DNA from: B16-G9 sp964400655
GTDB taxonomy: Bacteria; Bacteroidota; Bacteroidia; Bacteroidales; F082
DNA: 47,038 bases
Reading direction: 5' to 3'
NCBI GenBank assembly: GCA_964400655.1
Contig: CAYNVN010000155.1
Span: forward strand, 1 to 47,038
The translations under genes were made by a program, and so were the position numbers. Below are positions 7,136 to 14,150 of this stretch, piece by piece (position 1 is the first letter of the stretch; each line of letters begins with the position of its first letter). Below the pieces are notes generated by a model. It did no database searches. It had not been told where the DNA came from and was given only the letters and a program-made list of their open reading frames with translations.

Positions 7136-7918
7136 TTAGGGAATGTACACTTTATAATTCCACATGGAAAAACCGTTGCTTATCACCACCAAAACCACCT
7201 GCCTGCCTTTAACGGAAAGGCGTTTTTTGATGCGTCCGTTGTAAAGCGCTTTCCCCGAAAGGGAATAAACGACAACATTTTCATCGTCCGTAAAACCTGA
7301 GAACCGGATTGTACCCGGAGAGGTTTCTAATTTAACCGGTGACTGAACATCAACAGAAACATTGGTAAGAATATCAACAAAAATCGTATCCACATCTTCT
7401 CCGCAGTCGTTGGTAACTTCTACCCAATAATACCCTGTTTCGCTTACCAGCAACGTTTGTGTTGTATCACCCGTTGACCAAAGATAGAGCGATCCGGGAT
7501 TTCCGGCATCCAGCAAAATGGTTTCACCCTCCTGCAGGGTGGTGTCGTTTCCCAAAAAAACCTCCGGAAAAGGAAGTACCGTAACTTCAAGCTGACCGAT
7601 TAAACCGGAAGTATCGTTGCAATATGCTTTTACAATATGATTGCCGGCCGTTTCCCAGGTTACCTCCAGAACCGCACTGTCGGAGCCCTGCAACGAATCG
7701 TCCACATACCAGATGTTGTAACATCCCATGGGAAAATCGGCAGTGTACTGAGCCGTTTCGCCAACACAAAGTTCTTCGGGGCCGTTTAACGTGTCGGGTG
7801 ACGAAGGCGGCGGCGGAACCGTATCGCGCGAAGGCATATAAACACCCGATGAATAGAGCGACAGCGAAAACAAAAATATAAAAGATGTAAACAGAATGCT
7901 TTTTACAGGTGTTGTCAT
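7136..7918 (-). CDS. Small secreted Ig-like protein with a short T9SS-like C-terminus
   Basis: A 260-residue protein with a signal peptide (hydrophobic segment at about 8-24), a proline-rich linker (DTVPPPPSSPD), a PKD-like stretch with paired cysteines (ELCVGE..GCYNIWY..KAYCND), and an Ig-like module (LGNDTTLQEGETILLDAG..YLWSTGDT..VTNDCG). The module is the same type as in the protein at the left edge of the window. The last about 45 residues (VVVYSLSGKALYNGRI..VVLVVISNGFSMWNYKVYIP) look like a type A sorting domain but lack the usual YPNP start, so T9SS export is probable rather than certain. Its start lies 31 bases downstream of dgt on the same strand. Confidence 0.7.
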   Translation of the reverse strand: MTTPVKSILFTSFIFLFSLSLYSSGVYMPSRDTVPPPPSSPDTLNGPEELCVGETAQYTADFPMGCYNIWYVDDSLQGSDSAVLEVTWETAGNHIVKAYCNDTSGLIGQLEVTVLPFPEVFLGNDTTLQEGETILLDAGNPGSLYLWSTGDTTQTLLVSETGYYWVEVTNDCGEDVDTIFVDILTNVSVDVQSPVKLETSPGTIRFSGFTDDENVVVYSLSGKALYNGRIKKRLSVKGRQVVLVVISNGFSMWNYKVYIP

Positions 7919-7949
7919 CGGTATTATTAGTTTAACGGAATAACGGAAG

Positions 7950-9281
7950 CTAAATTACTGAAATTCCTTTAATGTCTTTATAAAGTTTAACGGCATAAAG
8001 GTCGGTCATATTGGAAACAAAATCCAGCACCGTTTGAATTTTGTTATAAACGGACGTACTGTCGGTGTGATATTGTTCCGGAATCAGCGACAACAGTTTT
8101 TTGTGGTAATCAGACTCCGGATTGATAACAGCCGGCACAAACTCCTCCAGCAAAGTTCCCAGTATGTTATAGCCGGCCAGTTCAACGCTTATTACATCGG
8201 GATGGCGGTAGATTTTTTTAACCGAAAGTTCCTGAACCGCCTTCATGGCCTCTCCTGCCGGCCCCTTAAGCTGCTTAATCAGGCTGCCGCTAAATGTTCC
8301 TTCCAAAATCTCATGCTGATGCTCCATAAAAATCTTAACTGTTTCCTTTATCAGCCTCGAAATTACAATGGCCCGTAAAAACGCAATCCGTTCGTTGGTA
8401 TCGGTAACTTCACGGTAAACACTCTCCTTCATCGAAAAGAAATCGGCATCATCGTTTTTGTCAAAAAAGGCAAGGAAGAGGCTTTCGGTTTCCGAAGTTT
8501 CCAAAATTCTCAGCTTATGGGCATCCTCCAAATCCATTAACTGATAAGCGATATCGTCGGCAGCTTCAACAAGATACACCAACGGATAACGGGCATAAAT
8601 GCCACGCCGGCTGTCGATTAGCGGAATACCGAGCTGCCTGGCAACGGTGGCAAAAGTTTCCGCTTCCGACTGAAAGAATCCGTATTTTTTCTTTTGAGGA
8701 TCGGCCGTGGACGGAAAGGGATATTTAACCAGCGAAGCCAGCGTACTGTATGTAAGAGAGAAACCACCCTGCCGCCGTCCTTTAAACGAATGGGTAAGAA
8801 TACGAAAAGCGTTGGCATTACCCTCAAAATGGAGCAAGTCCTGCCATTGGGCCTGCGAAACACTGTTTTTATAACCCAAACCTTTTCCCGACATAAAATA
8901 TTTTGAAAGGGCCGATTCGCCCGAATGTCCGAAGGGCGGGTTTCCCAGGTCGTGCGCAAGGCAGGCAGTTGAAACAATGGTTCCCGTTTCGTTTATCAGA
9001 CGGGGGTCAACGGCACCATCCTTTAGCAACTCCCTCGAAACCATATCGCCAAGGGTTTTGCCGATACTGGCCACTTCGAGGCTGTGGGTAAGCCTGTTAT
9101 GGACAAAAACACTACCGGGAAGAGGAAAAACCTGTGTTTTATCCTGAAGCCTTCTGAAAGGAGAAGAAAATACCAGCCGGTCGTAATCCTTTTGAAATTC
9201 GGGCCTAAAAGGTGTACGCTCGGTGCTTTGCCTGTTTTTTGACCCCAGACGGGTTGTATTGATTAACTGATTCCAATTCAT
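7950..9281 (-). CDS. dgt: Deoxyguanosinetriphosphate triphosphohydrolase (dGTPase)
   Basis: A 443-residue HD-domain dGTPase. It has the family's start (RTPFRPEFQKDYDRLVFSSPFRRLQDKTQV), the first metal histidine in RLTHSLEV (H66), the HD pair in ACLAHDLGNPPFGHSGE (H110, D111) and a later YQLMDLEDAHK region. The enzyme splits dGTP to deoxyguanosine and triphosphate, balancing dNTP pools and limiting phage DNA synthesis. Length is close to Bacteroidota homologues. ATG at 9281 is 24 bases after the recR stop, so the two are very probably one transcript. Confidence 0.93.
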   Translation of the reverse strand: MNWNQLINTTRLGSKNRQSTERTPFRPEFQKDYDRLVFSSPFRRLQDKTQVFPLPGSVFVHNRLTHSLEVASIGKTLGDMVSRELLKDGAVDPRLINETGTIVSTACLAHDLGNPPFGHSGESALSKYFMSGKGLGYKNSVSQAQWQDLLHFEGNANAFRILTHSFKGRRQGGFSLTYSTLASLVKYPFPSTADPQKKKYGFFQSEAETFATVARQLGIPLIDSRRGIYARYPLVYLVEAADDIAYQLMDLEDAHKLRILETSETESLFLAFFDKNDDADFFSMKESVYREVTDTNERIAFLRAIVISRLIKETVKIFMEHQHEILEGTFSGSLIKQLKGPAGEAMKAVQELSVKKIYRHPDVISVELAGYNILGTLLEEFVPAVINPESDYHKKLLSLIPEQYHTDSTSVYNKIQTVLDFVSNMTDLYAVKLYKDIKGISVI

Positions 9282-9305
9282 GTTTTGCGTTTTAATTATT
9301 GGATG

Positions 9306-9914
9306 CTATCCTTCAAAAGGCAGCCTGTTTAAAATCGACCGGCCAAGGGTAATCTCATCGGTGTATTCCAGCTCGTCGCCAATGGCGACCCCGCGGGCAA
9401 TGGTGGTAACCTTTATGCCGAAATGCTTTATCAGTTTATAAATATAGTAATTGGTGGTATCGCCTTCAACGGTTGCCGGCAGTGCCAAAATTATCTCTTT
9501 AACATCTTCCGTATTGATTCGTTCCACAAGATGCCTTATGGTAATGTCGTTGGGGCCAACCCCTTCCATGGGATTGATTATACCTCCCAGCACATGATAA
9601 AGCCCGTTAAATTGCGCCGTATTTTCAATGGCCATCACGTCACGGGTGTCTTCCACCACACAAATGGTATTTTCGTCGCGTTTATGGTTGGCACAAATCT
9701 CGCAAATATCGTTGTCCGAAATATTATTGCATCGCTTGCAAAACCTTATCTCACGCCGCATCCGCATAACGGCATCCCCAAGTCTTTCGGCAAAAAGCTC
9801 ATCCTCTTTAAGTATATACAATGCAAGCCTGAGCGCGGTTTTTTTTCCGATTCCCGGCAGGCGCGAAAGCTCATTAACGGCACTTTCCAATAATTTTGAT
9901 GAATATTCGTTCAA
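9306..9914 (-). CDS. recR: Recombination mediator RecR
   Basis: A 202-residue RecR with the helix-hairpin-helix LPGIGKKTALRLA (19-31), a C4 zinc site (C59, C62, C71, C74 in CKRCNNISDNDICEIC), a Toprim domain beginning ICVVEDTRDVMAIE and the C-terminal ARGVAIGDELEYTDEITLGRSI segment. With RecO/RecF it loads RecA on gapped DNA. An in-frame TAA two codons upstream forces the start to TTG at 9914 (MNEYSSKLLE..), which matches the normal N-terminus of RecR in the phylum. Divergent from the MORN-repeat gene. A TACTTTTG element lies about 87 bases upstream. Confidence 0.95.
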   Translation of the reverse strand: MNEYSSKLLESAVNELSRLPGIGKKTALRLALYILKEDELFAERLGDAVMRMRREIRFCKRCNNISDNDICEICANHKRDENTICVVEDTRDVMAIENTAQFNGLYHVLGGIINPMEGVGPNDITIRHLVERINTEDVKEIILALPATVEGDTTNYYIYKLIKHFGIKVTTIARGVAIGDELEYTDEITLGRSILNRLPFEG

Positions 9915-10000
9915 TAGTTATCGTTTTAAAAAAACCTTAATCAAAATCCGCTTAAATTATAAACCTTTACAGACACTGAATAACATAATAATGTATTCGG

Positions 10001-10008
10001 CAAAAGTA
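10001..10008 (-). promoter_or_regulatory. Possible -7 element (TACTTTTG) of recR-dgt
   Basis: TACTTTTG on the minus strand fits TAnnTTTG in the 123-base divergent gap between recR and the MORN gene. The distance to the recR start (87 bases) would give a leader of about 80 bases. No -33 TTG is visible. Confidence 0.35.
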
Positions 10009-10037
10009 ATTCATCATAAAATTACTATTTTCGTTTG

Positions 10038-10784
10038 ATGAAAAATAATATGAACAAAATGAAATTAATAAAATCAGTATCTCTTTTGGCAATTATATTT
10101 TTGATGCTTTTTACACAAACAACGGTTGCACAAAGTCAGTATAACAAAGTGGACTCAAACGGTTTAAAACAGGGACAATGGATAAAGATGTGGAACAACG
10201 GCATGGTAAAGTATAAAGGAAATTTTAAAGACGACAAGCCCGTTGGTGAGTTCAAATATTTTTACCCTTCGGGGAAACTGAAAGCTGTGATGACCTTTTC
10301 GGATAACGGAACCCGTGCCCATAACATTTCATATCACGAAAACGGAAAGAAGATGGCCGAAGGAATTTTTATCAACCGGAAAAAAGAGGGAAACTGGAAA
10401 TATTTCAGCGATGTTGACGAGAAACTTGTTTCGGAAGAGAATTACAGCAACGGAGTGCTAAACGGCAAGTCGGTAACCTATTACATCGACCTTGGCAAAC
10501 CTTTTGAAATTATTGAGTACAAAAACGGTAAAAAACACGGCAAATGGATTAAATATTTTACCGACGGAAAAATAATGACGGAAACCACTTATGTAAACGG
10601 TGCACTGGAAGGCCCTTTTGTAAATTACGACCCCGACGGCACCTTAATTGTCAAAGGTGCGTATAAAGGGGGCGAAATGAACGGCACCTGGCTCTATTAC
10701 GACGATAAAGGAAAATTGTACCGCAAGGAGGTGTACAACATGGGGAATCTTGTAAAGCTGGAAAAAGAAGCGGATAAAGATTAA
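10038..10784 (+). CDS. Secreted/periplasmic MORN-repeat protein (YwqK-like)
   Basis: A 248-residue protein with a signal peptide (about residues 5-32, ending TTVAQSQ) and at least six MORN-like repeats of about 23 residues, each built on G-x-W/F-x-x-Y-x-x-G/D-G-K (GQWIKMWNNG, GEFKYFYPSG, GNWKYFSD, GKWIKYFTDG, GTWLYYDDKG). Databases often call this family toxin-antitoxin YwqK antitoxin, but with a signal peptide and no toxin beside it that label is doubtful here; a surface or periplasmic scaffold is more likely. ATG at 10038 is used, with a second ATG at 10050. It precedes tatA by about 47 bases. Confidence 0.8.
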   Translation: MKNNMNKMKLIKSVSLLAIIFLMLFTQTTVAQSQYNKVDSNGLKQGQWIKMWNNGMVKYKGNFKDDKPVGEFKYFYPSGKLKAVMTFSDNGTRAHNISYHENGKKMAEGIFINRKKEGNWKYFSDVDEKLVSEENYSNGVLNGKSVTYYIDLGKPFEIIEYKNGKKHGKWIKYFTDGKIMTETTYVNGALEGPFVNYDPDGTLIVKGAYKGGEMNGTWLYYDDKGKLYRKEVYNMGNLVKLEKEADKD

Positions 10785-10808
10785 AAATATTTTCTCCCTT
10801 ACTTTCAT

Positions 10809-10816
10809 TACTTTTG
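10809..10816 (+). promoter_or_regulatory. Possible -7 element (TACTTTTG) for tatA
   Basis: TACTTTTG matches TAnnTTTG and lies 16 bases before the chosen tatA ATG at 10832. This argues against a TTG start at 10814, which would lie inside the promoter. No -33 box is visible. Confidence 0.45.
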
Positions 10817-10831
10817 CAAAAAATTCAGGCT

Positions 10832-11110
10832 ATGGTACAGTATTGCGGAATGTTTGGCGGTTACGAAATTATTTTGATCGTTGTGGTTGTGCTGATTTTG
10901 TTCGGCGGAAAAAAAATACCGGAACTTGCCAAAGGACTTGGTAAAGGTGTAAAAGAGTTTAAAGATGCCACGGAGGATGTTAACTTAAAAGAAGACCTTA
11001 AGGATATTGCATCGGAAGTTAACGATTTAAAAGAGAGCGTGGACAAGGTTAATCCCAAAAAAGCACTCGACGATCTGAAAACACCTTTCAAATCAACTAA
11101 AAAAAGATAA
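10832..11110 (+). CDS. tatA: Sec-independent translocase subunit TatA/TatE
   Basis: A TatA-type protein: one N-terminal membrane helix (GGYEIILIVVVVLILFGG), the conserved FGGKKIPELAKGLGKGVKEFK hinge and amphipathic helix, then a charged Lys/Glu/Asp-rich tail. TatA oligomers form the pore-like element of twin-arginine export. ATG at 10832 gives 92 residues; ATG at 10850 (MFGGYEI) would give the most typical TatA start. No tatC or tatB is in the window. The stop is separated by one base from the MATE transporter's TTG start, implying translational coupling. Confidence 0.9.
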   Translation: MVQYCGMFGGYEIILIVVVVLILFGGKKIPELAKGLGKGVKEFKDATEDVNLKEDLKDIASEVNDLKESVDKVNPKKALDDLKTPFKSTKKR

Positions 11111-11111
11111 T

Positions 11112-12452
11112 TTGAAAGACCTCACCACAGGAAAAGTAGGAAAGCAGATTTTTTATTTTGCCCTTCCCATGCTGCTGGGAAACATATTTCAGCAGCTCTA
11201 CAATGTGGTTGACACCATTGTGGTGGGCAAGGCTTTGGGTAAAGATGCCCTTGCCGCCGTGGGTGCAAGTTTCCCTCTGATTTTTATTTTAATATCTTTT
11301 GTGGTGGGCATAGCCATGGGCTCAACGGTGGTTATTTCGCAGTTTTACGGAGCCAAACAGATGGACAAGGTAAAAAAAGCCATCGACACCCTCAATATTT
11401 TTATGTTTTTTGCGGCTGTTTTTCTTACCTTTTTCGGACGCTGGGTCAGTTCCCATATTTTTCAAATGATCGACCTGCCGGAAGGTGCTACCAAACAGGC
11501 TGTGGATTATTTCAACGTGTATGCCTTCGGGTTTGTTTTCTTTTTCGGGTTTCAGGGAACCAGTGCTATTTTACGGGGTCTGGGAGACTCGAAAACCCCG
11601 TTTTATTTTCTTATCATTTCAACCGTAACAAACATTGCGCTGGATATACTGTTTGTTTTCGGTTTTGGATGGGGCATTAAAAGTGTGGCGGCGGCTACGG
11701 TTATTGCACAGGGAGTGGCATTTGTTGCCATTGAGTATTACCTCAACAAATATCACAGCTTTTTGGATTTTAATCCCGCAAAAATGAAGTTCGACAAAGA
11801 GATGTTCAAAAAAAGTTTAAAAATAGGACTTCCCGCCGGATTTCAGCAAACCTTTGTATCCATTGGCTTTTTAGCACTTTATAAGATTGTAAACAGCTTC
11901 GGCACCTCCACCATTGCCGCTTATGCCGTTGCCATGCGTATTGATGCTTTTGCCGCGCTGCCCGCCATGAACTTTTCGGCGGCATTGTCAACATTTACCG
12001 GCCAAAATATTGGCGCTGACAGAATGGACAGGGTGGTACTGGGGCTGAAAGCCACATTATATATGATACAGGCTGTGGCGGTTACGGTTACCGCGCTGGC
12101 ACTGTTGTTTGCCAATCCGCTGATGCACGCCTTTACCAACGATCCCGAAGTTATTAAAGTGGGCATTGAGTATATTTACATTGTTTCGCCGTTTTATCTT
12201 ATTTTCTCTTCAATGTTTGTGGTGATGGGCTTGTTAAGAGGTGCCGGCGACACCATGTTCACCATGTTTATGACGATTATATCGTTATGGGCCATCAGGA
12301 TACCGGTTTCATACTGGTTATCCTCCCTGTACGGCACCAAAGGCATTTGGTGGGGCATTCCCATTGCTTGGAGTGTGGGAGCCACCATTGCCACCATTTA
12401 CTATTTTTCAGGCCGGTGGAAAACAAAAGCGGTGGTTAAAAAAAGGGGGTAA
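11112..12452 (+). CDS. MATE family multidrug/Na+ efflux transporter
   Basis: A 446-residue membrane protein with about 12 hydrophobic helices in two similar halves. The N-terminus KDLTTGKVGKQIFYFALPMLLGNIFQQLYNVVDTIVVGKALGKDALAAVG is the classic MATE opening, and the second half contains the matching FSAALSTFTGQNIGA block. MATE proteins extrude cationic drugs or metabolites using Na+ or H+ gradients. The first ATG is far inside helix 1, so TTG at 11112, one base after the tatA stop, is the likely start. Nothing indicates the substrate. Confidence 0.92.
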   Translation: MKDLTTGKVGKQIFYFALPMLLGNIFQQLYNVVDTIVVGKALGKDALAAVGASFPLIFILISFVVGIAMGSTVVISQFYGAKQMDKVKKAIDTLNIFMFFAAVFLTFFGRWVSSHIFQMIDLPEGATKQAVDYFNVYAFGFVFFFGFQGTSAILRGLGDSKTPFYFLIISTVTNIALDILFVFGFGWGIKSVAAATVIAQGVAFVAIEYYLNKYHSFLDFNPAKMKFDKEMFKKSLKIGLPAGFQQTFVSIGFLALYKIVNSFGTSTIAAYAVAMRIDAFAALPAMNFSAALSTFTGQNIGADRMDRVVLGLKATLYMIQAVAVTVTALALLFANPLMHAFTNDPEVIKVGIEYIYIVSPFYLIFSSMFVVMGLLRGAGDTMFTMFMTIISLWAIRIPVSYWLSSLYGTKGIWWGIPIAWSVGATIATIYYFSGRWKTKAVVKKRG

Positions 12453-12532
12453 TTATTTTGTATTATTTGGTAAGAATATTGCAAGAGACTGAGATTTAGC
12501 TCCGAGTTTTACTGCTCCTGCCCTGTTTTGTA

Positions 12533-12715
12533 TTATAAAGTCATATTTTCAATTTCATTTTCCATTTCACTTTCCGGGATTACTTCTCCGCTTTCGGATT
12601 GTTTATTCCCTGTTTCAATCTTTTCTATCAAGATTAATTTCTCCACCAGTTCATCAATGGAAAACTCGTCAGGGAATTTATCAATCTGCTCTTTAAGTTT
12701 TACTTTTGTCAACAT
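12533..12715 (-). CDS. Solitary small antitoxin-like protein
   Basis: A 60-residue protein (ATG at 12715; TTG at 12724 would add three residues). It reads as LKEQIDKFPDEFSIDELVEKLILIEKIETG followed by an acidic tail with SGEVIPESE, a pattern I associate with small type II antitoxins of Bacteroidota whose partner is a RelE/ParE-like toxin. The expected toxin gene, usually directly downstream, is absent: the 80 bases between it and the MATE gene hold no complete frame. It may be an orphan antitoxin left after toxin loss. The assignment rests on resemblance only. Confidence 0.5.
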   Translation of the reverse strand: MLTKVKLKEQIDKFPDEFSIDELVEKLILIEKIETGNKQSESGEVIPESEMENEIENMTL

Positions 12716-12801
12716 ATCATTCAATTTTATCTATTCGCTCAAAGATACTAAATTTTATTTCCTTTGATTATATATTTCTTGAATTCCCTGCTTTTTCATA
12801 A

Positions 12802-13024
12802 TGAAGTTGTTTAAAGTTTACAGCCTGAAAATATTAATATTCTACTGTAGAAGAAAGTTCAAAAAGTAGAGAACGTGTCACACTTCGACTACCTGCCTGC
12901 CGGCAAGGAAGGCGCTCAGTGTAACAACCCTGCTTTGGTTGATAATATAACTAAAATTACTTTTTGAACAGTTACTTTAAATGTTTTGCTGTTACAACCA
13001 ATAAGTTAACTTTAAACAACTTCA
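12802..13024 (+). mobile_element. 223-bp palindromic MITE-like element
   Basis: The gap between the antitoxin-like gene and purE is dominated by a nested palindrome. The ends are a perfect 17-bp inverted repeat (TGAAGTTGTTTAAAGTT at 12802-12818 and its complement at 13008-13024). Each is separated by exactly 38 bases from a second perfect 12-bp inverted repeat (GTTCAAAAAGTA at 12857-12868 and its complement at 12958-12969). The core holds CACTTCGACT..CGCTCAGTG with a GC-rich insertion. There is no coding capacity and I see no clear target-site duplication. The symmetry fits a non-autonomous, transposase-mobilised element; no transposase is present in the window. The rest of 12716-13094 holds only the purE -7 element. 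Confidence 0.7.
12892..12912 (+). repeat. Small GC-rich palindrome (CCTGCCTGCCGGCAAGG) nested in the MITE-like element
   Basis: A GC-rich block with the core TGCCGGCA sits inside the otherwise AT-rich palindrome and interrupts a CACTTCGACTA|CGCTCAGTG sequence that would be continuous without it. It resembles the GC-rich palindromes at 29886-29904 and 30052-30077. Confidence 0.55.
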
Positions 13025-13050
13025 ATTAAATATACAGAGCATTTAATATT

Positions 13051-13058
13051 TATATTTG
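13051..13058 (+). promoter_or_regulatory. Probable -7 element (TATATTTG) of purE
   Basis: TATATTTG fits TAnnTTTG, 36 bases before the purE ATG and 26 bases beyond the edge of the palindromic element. The place of a -33 box would lie at the end of that element, but no TTG is present there. Confidence 0.5.
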
Positions 13059-13094
13059 CCTCGATAATAACCGAAACAAATAAAACATTATAAC

Positions 13095-13601
13095 ATGAAA
13101 CCGGTAGTTAGTATAATTATGGGCAGCACTTCCGACCTGAAGGTTATGGAAAAAGCGGCTGCATTTTTTGATGAGATGGAGATTCCTTTCGAGATGAATG
13201 CCCTTTCGGCACACCGCACCCCGGGAGAGGTTGAAACTTTTGCAAAAGAAGCCCGAACAAGGGGGCTTAAAGTAATTATTGCCGGAGCGGGAATGGCGGC
13301 GCACCTGCCGGGTGTAATTGCAGCCATGACACCCATACCGGTAATCGGTGTTCCCATTAATGCCACCCTCGACGGAATGGATGCGCTGCTGGCCATTGTT
13401 CAAATGCCTCCCGGAATACCGGTTGCAACCGTTGGAATTAACGGCGCATTAAATGCCGCCATCCTTGCGGTTCAAATGATGGCTGCCGGCGATGATGCCC
13501 TGATGCAAAAATTAATTACCTATAAAGAAAACCTGAAACAAAAAATTGTTAAAGCCAATCAGGAGTTAAGTAAAGTGGAGTACAGGTTTAAAACCAATTA
13601 G
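13095..13601 (+). CDS. purE: N5-carboxyaminoimidazole ribonucleotide mutase
   Basis: A 168-residue class I PurE. It has GSTSDLKVMEKA at the nucleotide-binding loop, the catalytic-histidine motif SAHRTP and the glycine-rich IIAGAGMAAHLPGVIAAMTPIPVIGVP core. The enzyme converts N5-CAIR to CAIR in purine biosynthesis and normally works with PurK, which is not in this window. ATG at 13095. It stands alone on the plus strand and meets the KdsC-like gene tail to tail, 27 bases apart. No purine riboswitch is apparent upstream. Confidence 0.95.
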   Translation: MKPVVSIIMGSTSDLKVMEKAAAFFDEMEIPFEMNALSAHRTPGEVETFAKEARTRGLKVIIAGAGMAAHLPGVIAAMTPIPVIGVPINATLDGMDALLAIVQMPPGIPVATVGINGALNAAILAVQMMAAGDDALMQKLITYKENLKQKIVKANQELSKVEYRFKTN

Positions 13602-13628
13602 TTTTATCGGTTAACAATATTTAAACCA

Positions 13629-14150
13629 TTACCAGGTAAAGGCCTCTTCCGACATCCATTTGCCCTGTACTTTAAGTACCTGCTCAATAATGTCGCGCAC
13701 ACACCCTTCGCCGCCCTTTTTATCGGAAATATAAACCGAAATGTTTTTAATCTCTTCGGTGGCATCGGCCGGACAAACCGGAACACCCACCTTTTTCATC
13801 GCCTTAAAATCGGGTATATCATCTCCCATATAAACTATCTGTTCGGGCAGAAGGTTATTTTTTTTCATGTATTGTTGGAGCACCTCAATTTTGTTGCTAA
13901 CCCCCAAAAACACATCTTCAATACGCAAAGCATCAAAACGGTTTTCAACCGATTTTGATATGCCTCCCGAAATAATCACCACCCTGTAACCCAGTCGCCG
14001 GGCAAGCTGCAGGGCATAGCCGTCTTTAACATTGGCCGTACGCAGCGGATGCCCGTCATGAAGCAGGATAAGTTTACCGTCGGTCATTACTCCGTCGTAA
14101 TCAAAAATAAAGGTATCTACCTTTGTTAACAGTGCTTTATAATTACTCAT
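13629..14150 (-). CDS. KdsC-like HAD phosphatase (probable KDO-8-phosphate phosphatase)
   Basis: A 173-residue capless HAD hydrolase with motif I FIFDYDGVMTDG (nucleophile D17, acid D19), motif II IISGG and motif IV MGDDIPDFKAMKKVGVPVCPADA, the YrbI/KdsC signature. These tetrameric enzymes dephosphorylate KDO-8-P in lipopolysaccharide core synthesis, or the related sugar acid KDN-9-P; no kdsA/kdsB is nearby to settle which. ATG at 14150 overlaps the end of the DUF2520 gene by 8 bases, so translation is coupled. Confidence 0.88.
   Translation of the reverse strand: MSNYKALLTKVDTFIFDYDGVMTDGKLILLHDGHPLRTANVKDGYALQLARRLGYRVVIISGGISKSVENRFDALRIEDVFLGVSNKIEVLQQYMKKNNLLPEQIVYMGDDIPDFKAMKKVGVPVCPADATEEIKNISVYISDKKGGEGCVRDIIEQVLKVQGKWMSEEAFTW

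Noticed and set aside
10038..10784. A functional toxin-antitoxin module suggested by the YwqK name
   Set aside because: The protein has a signal peptide and MORN repeats and no toxin gene is adjacent, so the database label is probably misleading.
12528..12767. A plus-strand frame opposite the antitoxin-like gene
   Set aside because: Its Ser/Phe-rich translation is the reverse of the Lys/Glu-rich antitoxin-like protein; the minus-strand reading is far more protein-like.
12953..13094. Purine riboswitch upstream of purE
   Set aside because: No three-way-junction core is visible; the segment is the end of the palindromic element plus a -7 box.
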